64,000 bases of DNA from Pseudomonas cichorii (GTDB lineage Bacteria > Pseudomonadota > Gammaproteobacteria > Pseudomonadales > Pseudomonadaceae), in NCBI RefSeq assembly GCF_015471405.1, contig NZ_BLVZ01000001.1:1-64000 (forward strand), given 5' to 3'. Positions 18,225-26,120 of this stretch are shown in pieces. A model generated the notes under the pieces. That model had not been told where the DNA came from and searched no databases. It was given only the letters and a program-made list of their open reading frames with translations. The position numbers were made by a program, and so were the translations under genes. How positions within the stretch are numbered: the first letter of the stretch is position 1; every line of letters begins with the position of its first letter.

Positions 18225-19787
18225 ATGAAACTCAAAATTCTGCCGCTGTTAACTGCTGCCTTGCTGGGGGCTGCGGGCGCACAGGCCGAGACATTGCGCA
18301 TCGGCTACGCCGATCCCGTGTCGAGCCTGGATCCGCAATTGAACAACTATGCCGGTGATCGATCGGTGGCCTTGCATGTGTTTGGTTCGCTGGTGGAACG
18401 CCGTGACACCAAAGTCCTGCCCGGCCTGGCCGAAAGCTGGAAGGTGATCGACCCGCTGACCTGGGAATTCAAGTTGCGTCAGGACGTAAAGTGGCAGGAC
18501 GGCACGCCTTTCACCGCCGATGACGTTGTGTTCTCTCTGGAGCGCGCACCCAAGGTGCCGGGCAGCCTCTCGTCCTATGCGGCAGCTCTGCGTACAGTCG
18601 CTTCGGCCAAGGCGGTCGACGCCTATACCGTGCGCGTGACGACCAGTGTTCCCAACCCCAACCTGCTGCCCAATATCGACTCTATCTACCTGGTCAGCCG
18701 GAAAACCGGCTCGGTATCCAGCAGTGAGGATTACAACAGCGGCAAGGCCATGGTCGGCACCGGTCCTTACCGATTCGTTTCCTATGTTCCCGGGGATCGG
18801 GCGCTGTTCGAGCGCAACCCGACCTTCTGGGGCACGCCAGCCCACTGGGACAAGGTTGACTACCGTTACATTGCCAACCCGGCAGCCCGAACGGCTGCAC
18901 TGCTTGCCGGTGACGTTGACGTGATCGACAAGGTGTCGCCAGCGGATGTCGCACGCCTGAGCAAGAGCGATAAAGTCAGCCTGTATGCCTATCCAGGGCT
19001 GCGTGCCTTGTTGATTCAGCCGAGCCTGCGTGCTGGCAGCAACGAGTTCATCCATGACAACGACGGCAAGCTGCTGGCGGATAACCCGCTGCGCGACCCG
19101 CGTGTACGCCGCGCCTTGTCCCTGGCGATCAACCGCAAGGGTATTACCGAGCGCATTCTGCAGGGCACCGCCACCGAGGCGAATCAGTGGATGCCCGCTG
19201 GCACCTTTGGCTACAACCCGGAAATCAAGGACATTCCCTTCGATGTCGCCAAGGCAAAAGCGTTGCTGAGCGAAGCAGGTTATCCCGAAGGTTTCCGTTT
19301 GACTGCACACGTGCCGGGTGATCGCTATCCACTGGCGCCCGAATCGATGCAGGCCGTTGCCCAGTTTTGGTCGCGAATCGGTGTAAAGGTGCAGTTGGAA
19401 GTGGTGCCTTGGGCTGTCTACGCCGCTCGTGCCAACAAGAACGAGTACGCGGTCAGTGTGATTGCCTGGGGTAACGGTACTGGCGAGGCCAGTTATGGCT
19501 TGATCAACATCCTTGCGACACCGGATGCGACCACAGGGCTGGGCGGTTCCAACTGGGGCCATTACAGCAACGCCAAGGTCGATCAAGCGCTCGCGAAGGC
19601 CACTGAAGCGTTTGATGATGAGCGTCGTGCGGCAATTCTTCGCGATGCGGCTCAGATCGTGAGTGACGATGTGGGAATCATCCCGCTGTTCCACTACCAG
19701 AATATCTGGGCGGCGCGAAAGGGCCTGAAGGTCGAGCCGTTGGTCAGTGACCGCACGGCCGCACAGATGGTTACCGAGGTAAAGTGA
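18225..19787 (+). CDS. Periplasmic substrate-binding protein of the ABC importer (SBP family 5)
   Basis: This encodes 520 residues from ATG 18225 with AGGAAG upstream. The signal peptide is clear (MKLKILPLLTAALLGAAGAQA, cut after AQA), and no lipobox cysteine follows, so the protein is soluble. Family-5 landmarks include LAESWKVIDPLTWEFKLR, DVKWQDGTPFTADDV and DPRVRRALSLAINR. From memory it resembles the binding proteins of the KPN_01854 type, which sit beside CMD-domain and monooxygenase genes; I could not check this. It captures the substrate in the periplasm for the DppBCDF-like channel. The ligand is unknown. Confidence 0.87.
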   Translation: MKLKILPLLTAALLGAAGAQAETLRIGYADPVSSLDPQLNNYAGDRSVALHVFGSLVERRDTKVLPGLAESWKVIDPLTWEFKLRQDVKWQDGTPFTADDVVFSLERAPKVPGSLSSYAAALRTVASAKAVDAYTVRVTTSVPNPNLLPNIDSIYLVSRKTGSVSSSEDYNSGKAMVGTGPYRFVSYVPGDRALFERNPTFWGTPAHWDKVDYRYIANPAARTAALLAGDVDVIDKVSPADVARLSKSDKVSLYAYPGLRALLIQPSLRAGSNEFIHDNDGKLLADNPLRDPRVRRALSLAINRKGITERILQGTATEANQWMPAGTFGYNPEIKDIPFDVAKAKALLSEAGYPEGFRLTAHVPGDRYPLAPESMQAVAQFWSRIGVKVQLEVVPWAVYAARANKNEYAVSVIAWGNGTGEASYGLINILATPDATTGLGGSNWGHYSNAKVDQALAKATEAFDDERRAAILRDAAQIVSDDVGIIPLFHYQNIWAARKGLKVEPLVSDRTAAQMVTEVK

Positions 19788-21052
19788 TGAGCGTCACGCC
19801 GTATATACAGGTCGTGCCCGAGGACGGTTTGCTCGACGAGCCCCGGCACATTCGTCTTGGCGGGCTGGAGCCGTATGAGCGGGTATTCTTGAGCAGCGAG
19901 ACGCTACGCGGCAAAGTCGTCTGGCGCGCCAGTGCCGAGTTCGTCGCAAATGCTCAGGGTGAAGTCGATCTGCAGCGTGACGCTCCGGTCAAGGGTGATT
20001 ATCAGCAGACAAGCGACATGGGAATGCTCTGGGCCCAGCGGCCTGAGACGGGCGCTTCTGCACAGCCCTTCAATGCCCGCATGGATCAGCCACTGATAAC
20101 TCGCTTGAGTTTGCGCTCGGCCGCTGGCGAGGCCACGGCTGAGCTGACCCAGCGCTTGATGGCGCCTGGTGTGAGTCGTCGAGAGGTGCGCGCGGGTCGC
20201 CTGGTCGGCACGCTGTTCCTGCCGGCTGGAGCGGGGCCGCATCCTGCGGTCATGGTACTCAACGGCTCCGGCGGCGGAATCAACGAGCCTCGCGCTGCGC
20301 TTTATGCGTCGCGGGGCTATGCGGCTTTTGCCCTGGCCTATTTCAAGGCTCCGGGCCTGTCCGACTACATTTCCAATACACCCTTGGAGTATTTCCTCGA
20401 AGGTCTGGACTGGCTGCGCCAGGAAGTACGTCCGGCGGGTGGCTTTGTCGCACTCAGCGGCCAGTCTCGCGGTGGGGAGCTGGTGCTGCTGTTGGCCAGT
20501 ATGTTCCCGGAGAAGGTCAACGCAGTGATCGGTTACGTGCCCGGTGCGCTGGTGCATGGCGGACAGGCTGCTGCCGACCCGGCAGTGGGGCGCGATGGCC
20601 CGGCCTGGCTTTATCAGGGCAAGCCTCTGGTGCATCTGTGGAACAACAACGCTTACGGCAACTGGGTCGACCGGGATGCCGGGCGGCGCAATGCGCTATC
20701 CATCTCCACGGCGTTGCAGGACAAACAGGCAGTTGAGCGTTCGCGTATCCCGGTGCAGAACATCCGCGGGCCAGTGATCATGCTGACTGCTGGCGATGAC
20801 GCTGCCTGGCCGTCGAGCCTTTACGGGCAGATGGTGGAGAGCAGTCTGAAAGCCGCCGAGCATCCATGGCCCGTACAGCGACTGGATTATCCCGATGCGG
20901 GGCATAGCATTCTTTTGCCCTTTATTCCCTCGACTTACAGCCATGACGGCCAACCTGCCGCGAACGCCGAAGCCAACCGTCATTCCTGGCAAGCGGTCCG
21001 CGCTTTTCTCGATGCGGCCGTTTCGCAGCACTTAGATAAGGCACAACCATGA
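19787..21052 (+). CDS. BAAT / dienelactone-hydrolase-like alpha/beta hydrolase
   Basis: This encodes 421 residues from ATG 19787, overlapping the previous stop by one base (TGATG). An N-terminal beta domain (residues 1-140) resembles the acyl-CoA thioester hydrolase/BAAT N-terminal region. The C-terminal alpha/beta-hydrolase domain carries a probable triad: Ser in GQSRGG (about residue 227), Asp in AGDDAAW (about 337) and His in DAGHSILL (about 372). It could hydrolyse a thioester, ester or amide made from the imported substrate. There is no signal peptide, so it is cytoplasmic, and it is translationally coupled on both sides. Confidence 0.8.
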   Translation: MSVTPYIQVVPEDGLLDEPRHIRLGGLEPYERVFLSSETLRGKVVWRASAEFVANAQGEVDLQRDAPVKGDYQQTSDMGMLWAQRPETGASAQPFNARMDQPLITRLSLRSAAGEATAELTQRLMAPGVSRREVRAGRLVGTLFLPAGAGPHPAVMVLNGSGGGINEPRAALYASRGYAAFALAYFKAPGLSDYISNTPLEYFLEGLDWLRQEVRPAGGFVALSGQSRGGELVLLLASMFPEKVNAVIGYVPGALVHGGQAAADPAVGRDGPAWLYQGKPLVHLWNNNAYGNWVDRDAGRRNALSISTALQDKQAVERSRIPVQNIRGPVIMLTAGDDAAWPSSLYGQMVESSLKAAEHPWPVQRLDYPDAGHSILLPFIPSTYSHDGQPAANAEANRHSWQAVRAFLDAAVSQHLDKAQP

Positions 21053-22206
21053 GTAATGAAACCCTTTCTGCCTCAGCAGACATCGTTGATCGTGCAGCCG
21101 GGCTTGACGTCGGCAGCGCAATCTACGCCGTACGCCAGGTTCGAGGCAAAGTCGTAGCGGCTACCCAAGGCAGCTTCGAGACGATTTTCGATCCTTCCCT
21201 GAACACCAGCCTGCCTCTGGAAGAGCGGCTATTGCTGGCGTTGTACGCCTGTCAGTTGAGCGCTCAGCAGGCGTTGGCCGATTTCTATCTGGCCCGTTTG
21301 CAGCAAGCACAATTGCCTGAGAGTTGGCTCGGTGCGCTGAATCCCGTTCTCCCCGAGGCTTTTGCCTCGGTACGTTTGCAAGGCATGCTGGAGTTCACCC
21401 GTCGGCTGACTGTCAATCCGGTAGAGGGTGACCGTGAAGCCCTGGCAGCTCTGCAAGCTTCTGGCCTGGATACGCCATCGGTCGTTGTCATTGCGCAACT
21501 GTTGGCGTTTATTGCTTATCAGGTCCGCCTCACGTCAGGCCTTTCGGCCCTCTCTGCAGCTCATGTCGGCGTCGAATCTGTGCCAGATGTGCCTGTGCAG
21601 CAAGAGCCGGGTGCCGTTGGCAGCGAGCCTCTCGACATTCAGGGTTTTACCAGTCGCACTCTGGGCTGGACGTCCTGGCTCAATACCCTTGACCTGACTC
21701 AGGCTGACGCTGAGCAACTGGCCGTTCTGGAAGAGAGCCATCCGCAGGCCAAGACTTCGGATTACTACCTGACGCTGATTCACCAGCCGCAGATCCTGCG
21801 TCAGCGCTCCGCAGCGTTCAACGCGATCATGTACGCGCCAGGTGGTCTGTCCCGTGCCGAGCGCGAGCTGGCCAGCACTGTCGTGTCGCGTATCAACCAG
21901 TGTGTGTATTGCGCGTCGGTGCATGCCCAGCGTTTCGAGCAACTGGCCAAGCGCAATGATGTGATTGCCCAGGTATTTGCCGATCCGCAGACCGCTGGTA
22001 CGACTGAACGGGAAAAGGCTATCGTGCGTTTTGCCATTGATCTTACCCGGGAACCGGCGTCACTGGGCGCTGAACATATCAGGCCGTTACGTGAGCAGGG
22101 GCTCGACGATGGACAGGTACTGGATCTGATCCACGCCATCTCCATTTTTGCCTGGGCCAACCGGCTGATGCTCAATCTGGGCGAGCCGGTCTACACTCCA
22201 GTGTAA
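21049..22206 (+). CDS. CMD-domain protein, apparent fusion of Avi_7170-like and Avi_7169-like halves
   Basis: This encodes 385 residues and is the last gene of the operon, starting in an ATGA overlap. The N-terminal half (residues 1-190) looks like a carboxymuconolactone-decarboxylase fold without catalytic cysteines. The C-terminal half carries the alkylhydroperoxidase signature C285-x2-C288-x3-H292 within INQCVYCASVHAQRF. From memory these halves match two separately named families that usually sit as neighbouring genes with the same ABC system. The CxxC-containing half probably reduces a peroxide or organic hydroperoxide produced during monooxygenation. The peroxidase role is inferred from the motif. 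Confidence 0.75.
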   Translation: MSNETLSASADIVDRAAGLDVGSAIYAVRQVRGKVVAATQGSFETIFDPSLNTSLPLEERLLLALYACQLSAQQALADFYLARLQQAQLPESWLGALNPVLPEAFASVRLQGMLEFTRRLTVNPVEGDREALAALQASGLDTPSVVVIAQLLAFIAYQVRLTSGLSALSAAHVGVESVPDVPVQQEPGAVGSEPLDIQGFTSRTLGWTSWLNTLDLTQADAEQLAVLEESHPQAKTSDYYLTLIHQPQILRQRSAAFNAIMYAPGGLSRAERELASTVVSRINQCVYCASVHAQRFEQLAKRNDVIAQVFADPQTAGTTEREKAIVRFAIDLTREPASLGAEHIRPLREQGLDDGQVLDLIHAISIFAWANRLMLNLGEPVYTPV

Positions 22207-22281
22207 GAATCTGTTTCATATGTGATAAAAATATTGTCCGAGTGTTGTACAAAATTACCGCTGTAGTATAAATTTTACAGC

Positions 22282-22351
22282 AGAGCCAGTCGGTGTGGCG
22301 CTGACATTGCCGTTTACGGTATAGACCACGCCGCTGGCTCTTCCTATTTTT
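22282..22351 (+). terminator. Probable terminator of the TonB/ABC operon
   Basis: AGAGCCAG (22282-22289) pairs with CTGGCTCT (22334-22341). The stem continues imperfectly through GGTGTGG/CCACGCC around a loop of roughly 28 bases and is followed by TTCCTATTTTT. It lies about 75 bases after the CMD gene stop and before the next gene. Confidence 0.55.
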
Positions 22352-22390
22352 ACCTGTCGGTCTTGTCCGGCAGGAGCACAGAGGCCGTAC

Positions 22391-22900
22391 ATGATCGCGC
22401 CGCGTTGGTTGCTGCTGGCGCTTATGCTAAGCGGCAGCGCATTTGCCGATTGGCGTGAAGCCTTGCCTGATTCTCGTGTCGTCGGTTCCGGCGATTTCCG
22501 TTTTTTCGGATTACGTATCTACTCCGCCCGTTTGTGGACGCCTGCGAAGCCGTTCCTGGCTGACTCCCCCATGGCGCTGGAACTCACTTACCACCGCTCC
22601 ATCGACCGGGACGAGCTGGTTGACGCCAGCATCGATGAAATCCAGCGTATTTCCGGCTCGTCCGTCAGCGAGGAGCAATTGTCGGTGTGGCGTCAGCAGA
22701 TGCAGCAGTCTTTCGTCGATGTCGAGCCGGGCATGAAGATCACCGGTGTTTACCTGCCGGGACGTGAGGCACGTTTTTATGTCGGCGCAAAATTGCAGCA
22801 TGTGGTCCAGGATAGCGAGTTCGCCAAAGCGTTCTTTGCCATCTGGCTGGACCCCAAGACCCGTAATCCGGATTTGCGCGAGCAGTTGCTTGGCAAATGA
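22391..22900 (+). CDS. Chalcone-isomerase-like secreted protein
   Basis: This encodes 169 residues from ATG 22391. A signal peptide is clear (IAPRWLLLALMLSGSAFA). The mature part shows the chalcone-isomerase-like fold as found in bacterial secreted proteins: VGSGDFRFFGLRIYSARLW near the start, LELTYHRSIDRDELVDAS in the middle and FAKAFFAIWLDPKT at the end. In bacteria this family is periplasmic and its function is poorly known; flavonoid isomerase activity should not be assumed. The gene is convergent with the diflavin reductase, whose stop is 4 bases away. Confidence 0.75.
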   Translation: MIAPRWLLLALMLSGSAFADWREALPDSRVVGSGDFRFFGLRIYSARLWTPAKPFLADSPMALELTYHRSIDRDELVDASIDEIQRISGSSVSEEQLSVWRQQMQQSFVDVEPGMKITGVYLPGREARFYVGAKLQHVVQDSEFAKAFFAIWLDPKTRNPDLREQLLGK

Positions 22901-22904
22901 CGGG

Positions 22905-24449
22905 TCAGTAAAGCTCCTTGTGAATCCTTCCGTCGTTCAGTAACTGCCTGACAAACCCCTCGGCTGTCTCGATATCGAGACGGCCCGCCGAGCGTGCAAT
23001 GCTTACCAGTGCTTCACAGATGGAACACTCCAGGTTGGCCTTGTTACCGCACAGATACAGATGCGCCCCCTGATTCAGCAAGTCCCAGATGATATGACTA
23101 TGTTCCACCAGCGCGTCCTGCACGTAATAGCGGGCTTCGTTGTCTCGTGAGAAGGCGGTCAGCACATGGTCCAGCACGCCTTGAGTCTGCCAGTGCTCGA
23201 TCCGCTCCCGATAGAGAAAATCCGAGGCCTGATGCCGATCGCCGAAAACCAGGCAGGTCGTCGGGTTTGCGGCTTCGTTCTCCAACTGTTCCAGCAAGCC
23301 GATCAGGGGCGCGATGCCTGTGCCGGTCCCGATCAGGATCAGCGGATGGCTCACACCGTCCGGCAGATGGAAGCGGGGGTTGCTGCGGGCAAAGATGTTC
23401 ACGGCTTGAGGTTGCCCAGTGAGAAAACCGGTGGCGGTTCCTTTTCGTTCGCGCCCGGCGAGGCTGTAGGCCACTTCCCTGATACACAAGTCCACGTAAT
23501 CGGGGTGGCTATGAGATGCAATCGAATAAGCCCTGGGTAAATTGTCGGGCAACCAGTGGGCAAGCTCCTGGACTGTAAAGCATCCGGGTTCGCAGAAGTC
23601 GTCGAGCACATCCAGAATGTCCTTGCCGTGCAGGTATTCATCCAGCAGCTTGCGATGGCTGATTTTCAGCAGGCTTTTCAGCTCATCGTTGCCGCTCGCC
23701 TTGGCGATATCCCTCAGGACTGACTTGCCGATCTGACGCAACTCCTTGTTGGCCAGGCATGTGCGGGCCTGTTCGTCATCGAACCAGCGGGCAAGGGCGG
23801 CGAGTTGTTCGGGCGCGTTTTCGGCCAGAACGTACAGGTTGTCTCCGGCGCGGTACTTGATACCGCTGCCCTGGATATTGAATCTGATGTGGTGCGCGTA
23901 AGGCGGGCTCTGATTCAAGCGCCGCTGTTCAAGAATGCTGGCCGGATAAGCCGTTTTCTCACCATAGGCGACGACTTGCAGGTGCAAGGTGGCGCCAGCC
24001 TGGCTATCGCCTTGCAGTACCGAGTCGAGCACCCTGGACCATGTCGCAAAGAAGCCCTCGAAATCGGTATCTGCATCGACGCGGTTGATCACCGGCATTG
24101 CGTTCCTGCTCGACAGGAGGGTGTCCAGCGTCCTGGTAAAACCGCAGAAGGTCGGGTAGGCGGTGTCGCCCAGCCCGAAGATTGCGTAACGCAGGCCAGC
24201 CATGTTGCTGGCCTGCACAGCCTGCTCAAGGAACCGCTCGGCATTGGCTGGCGGTTCCCCGTCACCGAACGAGCTCGACACGACCAGCAGCAGGTCGGTC
24301 GCCGTCATCTGTTCCAGGTCCAGGCTATTGAGTTCCCGGGCTTGCGGCGCATAACGTTGCAGAAAGGGCAGGCATTCCAGACGCTGTGCCAGCCCGCGGG
24401 CATTGCCCGATTCGGACCCGTAACCGATAAAGACTCGTTCGACGTTCAT
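22905..24449 (-). CDS. Diflavin reductase (CysJ / cytochrome P450 reductase-like flavoprotein)
   Basis: This encodes 514 residues. An N-terminal flavodoxin domain binds FMN (GYGSESGNARGLAQ at 9-22; SSSFGDGEPP at 58-67). An FAD-binding region follows with RAYSIAS at 306-312, then the NADPH fold with GTGTGIAPL at 374-382 and a late YLCGN. This matches the alpha subunit of NADPH-sulfite reductase and P450 reductases, which pass electrons from NADPH through FAD and FMN to a partner. No hemoprotein partner lies next to it, and pseudomonads generally use a ferredoxin-type sulfite reductase, so the acceptor is unclear. It starts 6 bases after the PAS gene stop, hence probably one operon. Confidence 0.85.
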   Translation of the reverse strand: MNVERVFIGYGSESGNARGLAQRLECLPFLQRYAPQARELNSLDLEQMTATDLLLVVSSSFGDGEPPANAERFLEQAVQASNMAGLRYAIFGLGDTAYPTFCGFTRTLDTLLSSRNAMPVINRVDADTDFEGFFATWSRVLDSVLQGDSQAGATLHLQVVAYGEKTAYPASILEQRRLNQSPPYAHHIRFNIQGSGIKYRAGDNLYVLAENAPEQLAALARWFDDEQARTCLANKELRQIGKSVLRDIAKASGNDELKSLLKISHRKLLDEYLHGKDILDVLDDFCEPGCFTVQELAHWLPDNLPRAYSIASHSHPDYVDLCIREVAYSLAGRERKGTATGFLTGQPQAVNIFARSNPRFHLPDGVSHPLILIGTGTGIAPLIGLLEQLENEAANPTTCLVFGDRHQASDFLYRERIEHWQTQGVLDHVLTAFSRDNEARYYVQDALVEHSHIIWDLLNQGAHLYLCGNKANLECSICEALVSIARSAGRLDIETAEGFVRQLLNDGRIHKELY

Positions 24450-24455
24450 GGCAGT

Positions 24456-24878
24456 TTACCGGTCGTAGTATTCGTCGAACTGTTCCTTGGAGAACTCCAG
24501 CGCCTCGAAGTCACCCATCAGATCGTTGATGACGCGGCGGATGCTGATGTACTCGACAATATTGCCTTGCTCATCGAACACCGGTTGCACTGTGGTATCG
24601 ACCACATACAGGCCGCCGGTCTTGGCAACGTTAGGGATTACGCCTGTCCAGATTTCGCCTTTCTTGATGGTATCCCACATGGCCTTGTAGGTACTTTTCG
24701 GTACGGCGGGGTGACGCACGATGCTGTGTGGCTGACCGACCAGCTCTTCACGCTCGTAGCCTGTCAGCTTGCAGAACAGATCGTTGACGTAAGTGATATT
24801 GCCTTGCAGGTCGGTGGTGGAAATGACCATGACCTTATCGAGAGCATCCAGAACCTTGGTGGTAATCGGGCTTTGCAT
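24456..24878 (-). CDS. Aer-like PAS-domain protein
   Basis: This encodes 140 residues from ATG 24878, preceded by CTGGAGA; the open frame upstream lacks a good site. A single PAS domain fills it: ISTTDLQGNITYVNDLF, SIVRHPAVP, GEIWTGVIPN and a closing VEYISIRR. The RHPxVP and WxG elements are those of the FAD-binding PAS of the Aer redox/aerotaxis receptor, but there is no HAMP or signalling domain. It probably senses redox state or oxygen through FAD and signals by protein contact. The partner is likely the diflavin reductase encoded directly downstream. Confidence 0.8.
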   Translation of the reverse strand: MQSPITTKVLDALDKVMVISTTDLQGNITYVNDLFCKLTGYEREELVGQPHSIVRHPAVPKSTYKAMWDTIKKGEIWTGVIPNVAKTGGLYVVDTTVQPVFDEQGNIVEYISIRRVINDLMGDFEALEFSKEQFDEYYDR

Positions 24879-24944
24879 CGTGAATCTCCAGAAGAGAGAG
24901 TGGTGATCTTTCCTCTGGTATTTCAACTTCCATGCCAAATAAAA

Positions 24945-24975
24945 AACCCAATAAAATCAGCGGTTTTATTGGGTT
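24945..24975 (-). terminator. Rho-independent terminator downstream of moaA
   Basis: A perfect 12-bp stem (AACCCAATAAAA / TTTTATTGGGTT) surrounds a 7-base loop. Read on the minus strand it is followed by a T-rich run (TTTTTTATTT). It lies after the moaA stop and before the PAS gene start, so it separates the two transcripts. Confidence 0.8.
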
Positions 24976-25003
24976 GGTGTCTTTATGACCTGTTTCGTCA
25001 TGG

Positions 25004-25034
25004 AGTCAATATGACTTTTGATGTCATATTGACT
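25004..25034. repeat. Perfect 12-bp inverted repeat overlapping the moaA stop
   Basis: AGTCAATATGAC (25004-25015) and GTCATATTGACT (25023-25034) flank TTTTGAT. The right arm runs into the moaA stop codon (25033-25035). No T-run follows on either strand. It is a second hairpin just ahead of the terminator; it may protect the mRNA 3' end or act as a protein-binding dyad. Confidence 0.7.
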
Positions 25035-26031
25035 AGCCGCCAGTCATATTCATGAAGCGCACGACCTGTACATCGTCATCAAGTGTGAAGTTATGACTCC
25101 ACGGCTTGAGCTGCATGGCATCGACTATGGCTTTTTCCAGCTTGTGGGGCTGGCCGGGGTTGGCCCGCAGCACGGCTTTGAGGTCAACCGAATGCTCGTT
25201 GCCCAGGCACAGCAGCAGCCGGCCTTCCACCGTCAGGCGCACGCGGTTGCAGGTGCCGCAGAAGTTATGGCTATGGGGGGAAATGAAGCCAATGCGGATA
25301 TCAGGGGCTTCTGCCAGACGCCAGTAGCGCGACGGACCTTGAGTGGAGTCCGTGGACGCAACCAGTGTGTAGCGCTCGGCGATGCGTTCGCGAACCTGAT
25401 CGCTTGAGTAAAATGCCTCGGCACGGCTGTGCTCGCTGATGATGCCCAGCGGCATTTCTTCAATGAAGGAAACATCCAGCTTGCGATCGATGGCAAAGGC
25501 CAGCAGATCATTGATCTCGTGATCGTTGCGGCCACGCATCACCACGCAATTGAGCTTGGTGTGGGTGAAGCCTGCGGCATTCGCGGCGTCGATCCCGGCG
25601 ATGACCTTGTTCAGATCACCAGTGCGTGTCATTTCCCGGAAACGTTGCGGGTCCAGACTGTCGAGGCTGATGTTGAGGCGCGTAACCCCGGCATCGAACA
25701 GTGGCGAGGCCAGTTTGTCCAGTTGCGAGCCGTTGGTGGTCATGCACAGTTCGCGCAGGCCGGGCAGGGCGGCGATACGCTTGCACAGGTCGACAATACC
25801 GGAGCGCACCAGCGGCTCGCCACCGGTGAGGCGAATCTTGCGGGTGCCCAGAGCCACGAAGCGCTCGGCGACCTGATGGATTTCCTCCAGCGACAGGATC
25901 TGTTGCCGAGGCAGGAATGTCATCTCTTCGGCCATACAGTACACGCAACGAAAATCGCACCGGTCGGTCACCGACATGCGCAGATAATCGACTTTGCGTG
26001 CAAAACGGTCCATCAGGACGGGATCTGACAT
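25033..26031 (-). CDS. moaA: GTP 3',8-cyclase, molybdenum cofactor biosynthesis
   Basis: This encodes 332 residues from ATG 26031 with GAAGGTGAG upstream. It is a radical SAM enzyme that converts GTP to 3',8-cyclo-GTP, the first step to molybdopterin. The N-terminal cluster cysteines are C25, C29 and C32 (CDFRCVYC), and the second cluster uses C258, C261 and C275. The C-terminus ends in the conserved GG pair needed for activity. Full length and intact. It acts in the cytosol with MoaC, which is not in this window. It appears monocistronic, closed by the terminator at 24945-24975. Confidence 0.95.
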   Translation of the reverse strand: MSDPVLMDRFARKVDYLRMSVTDRCDFRCVYCMAEEMTFLPRQQILSLEEIHQVAERFVALGTRKIRLTGGEPLVRSGIVDLCKRIAALPGLRELCMTTNGSQLDKLASPLFDAGVTRLNISLDSLDPQRFREMTRTGDLNKVIAGIDAANAAGFTHTKLNCVVMRGRNDHEINDLLAFAIDRKLDVSFIEEMPLGIISEHSRAEAFYSSDQVRERIAERYTLVASTDSTQGPSRYWRLAEAPDIRIGFISPHSHNFCGTCNRVRLTVEGRLLLCLGNEHSVDLKAVLRANPGQPHKLEKAIVDAMQLKPWSHNFTLDDDVQVVRFMNMTGG

Positions 26032-26120
26032 CTCACCTTCTCAATATGCTGTAGGTGCAAGCTTGCTGAGTCCAATTGCCGCAGTCCAATCGCTTGTGAT
26101 GATGACATGATCGACTGGAT

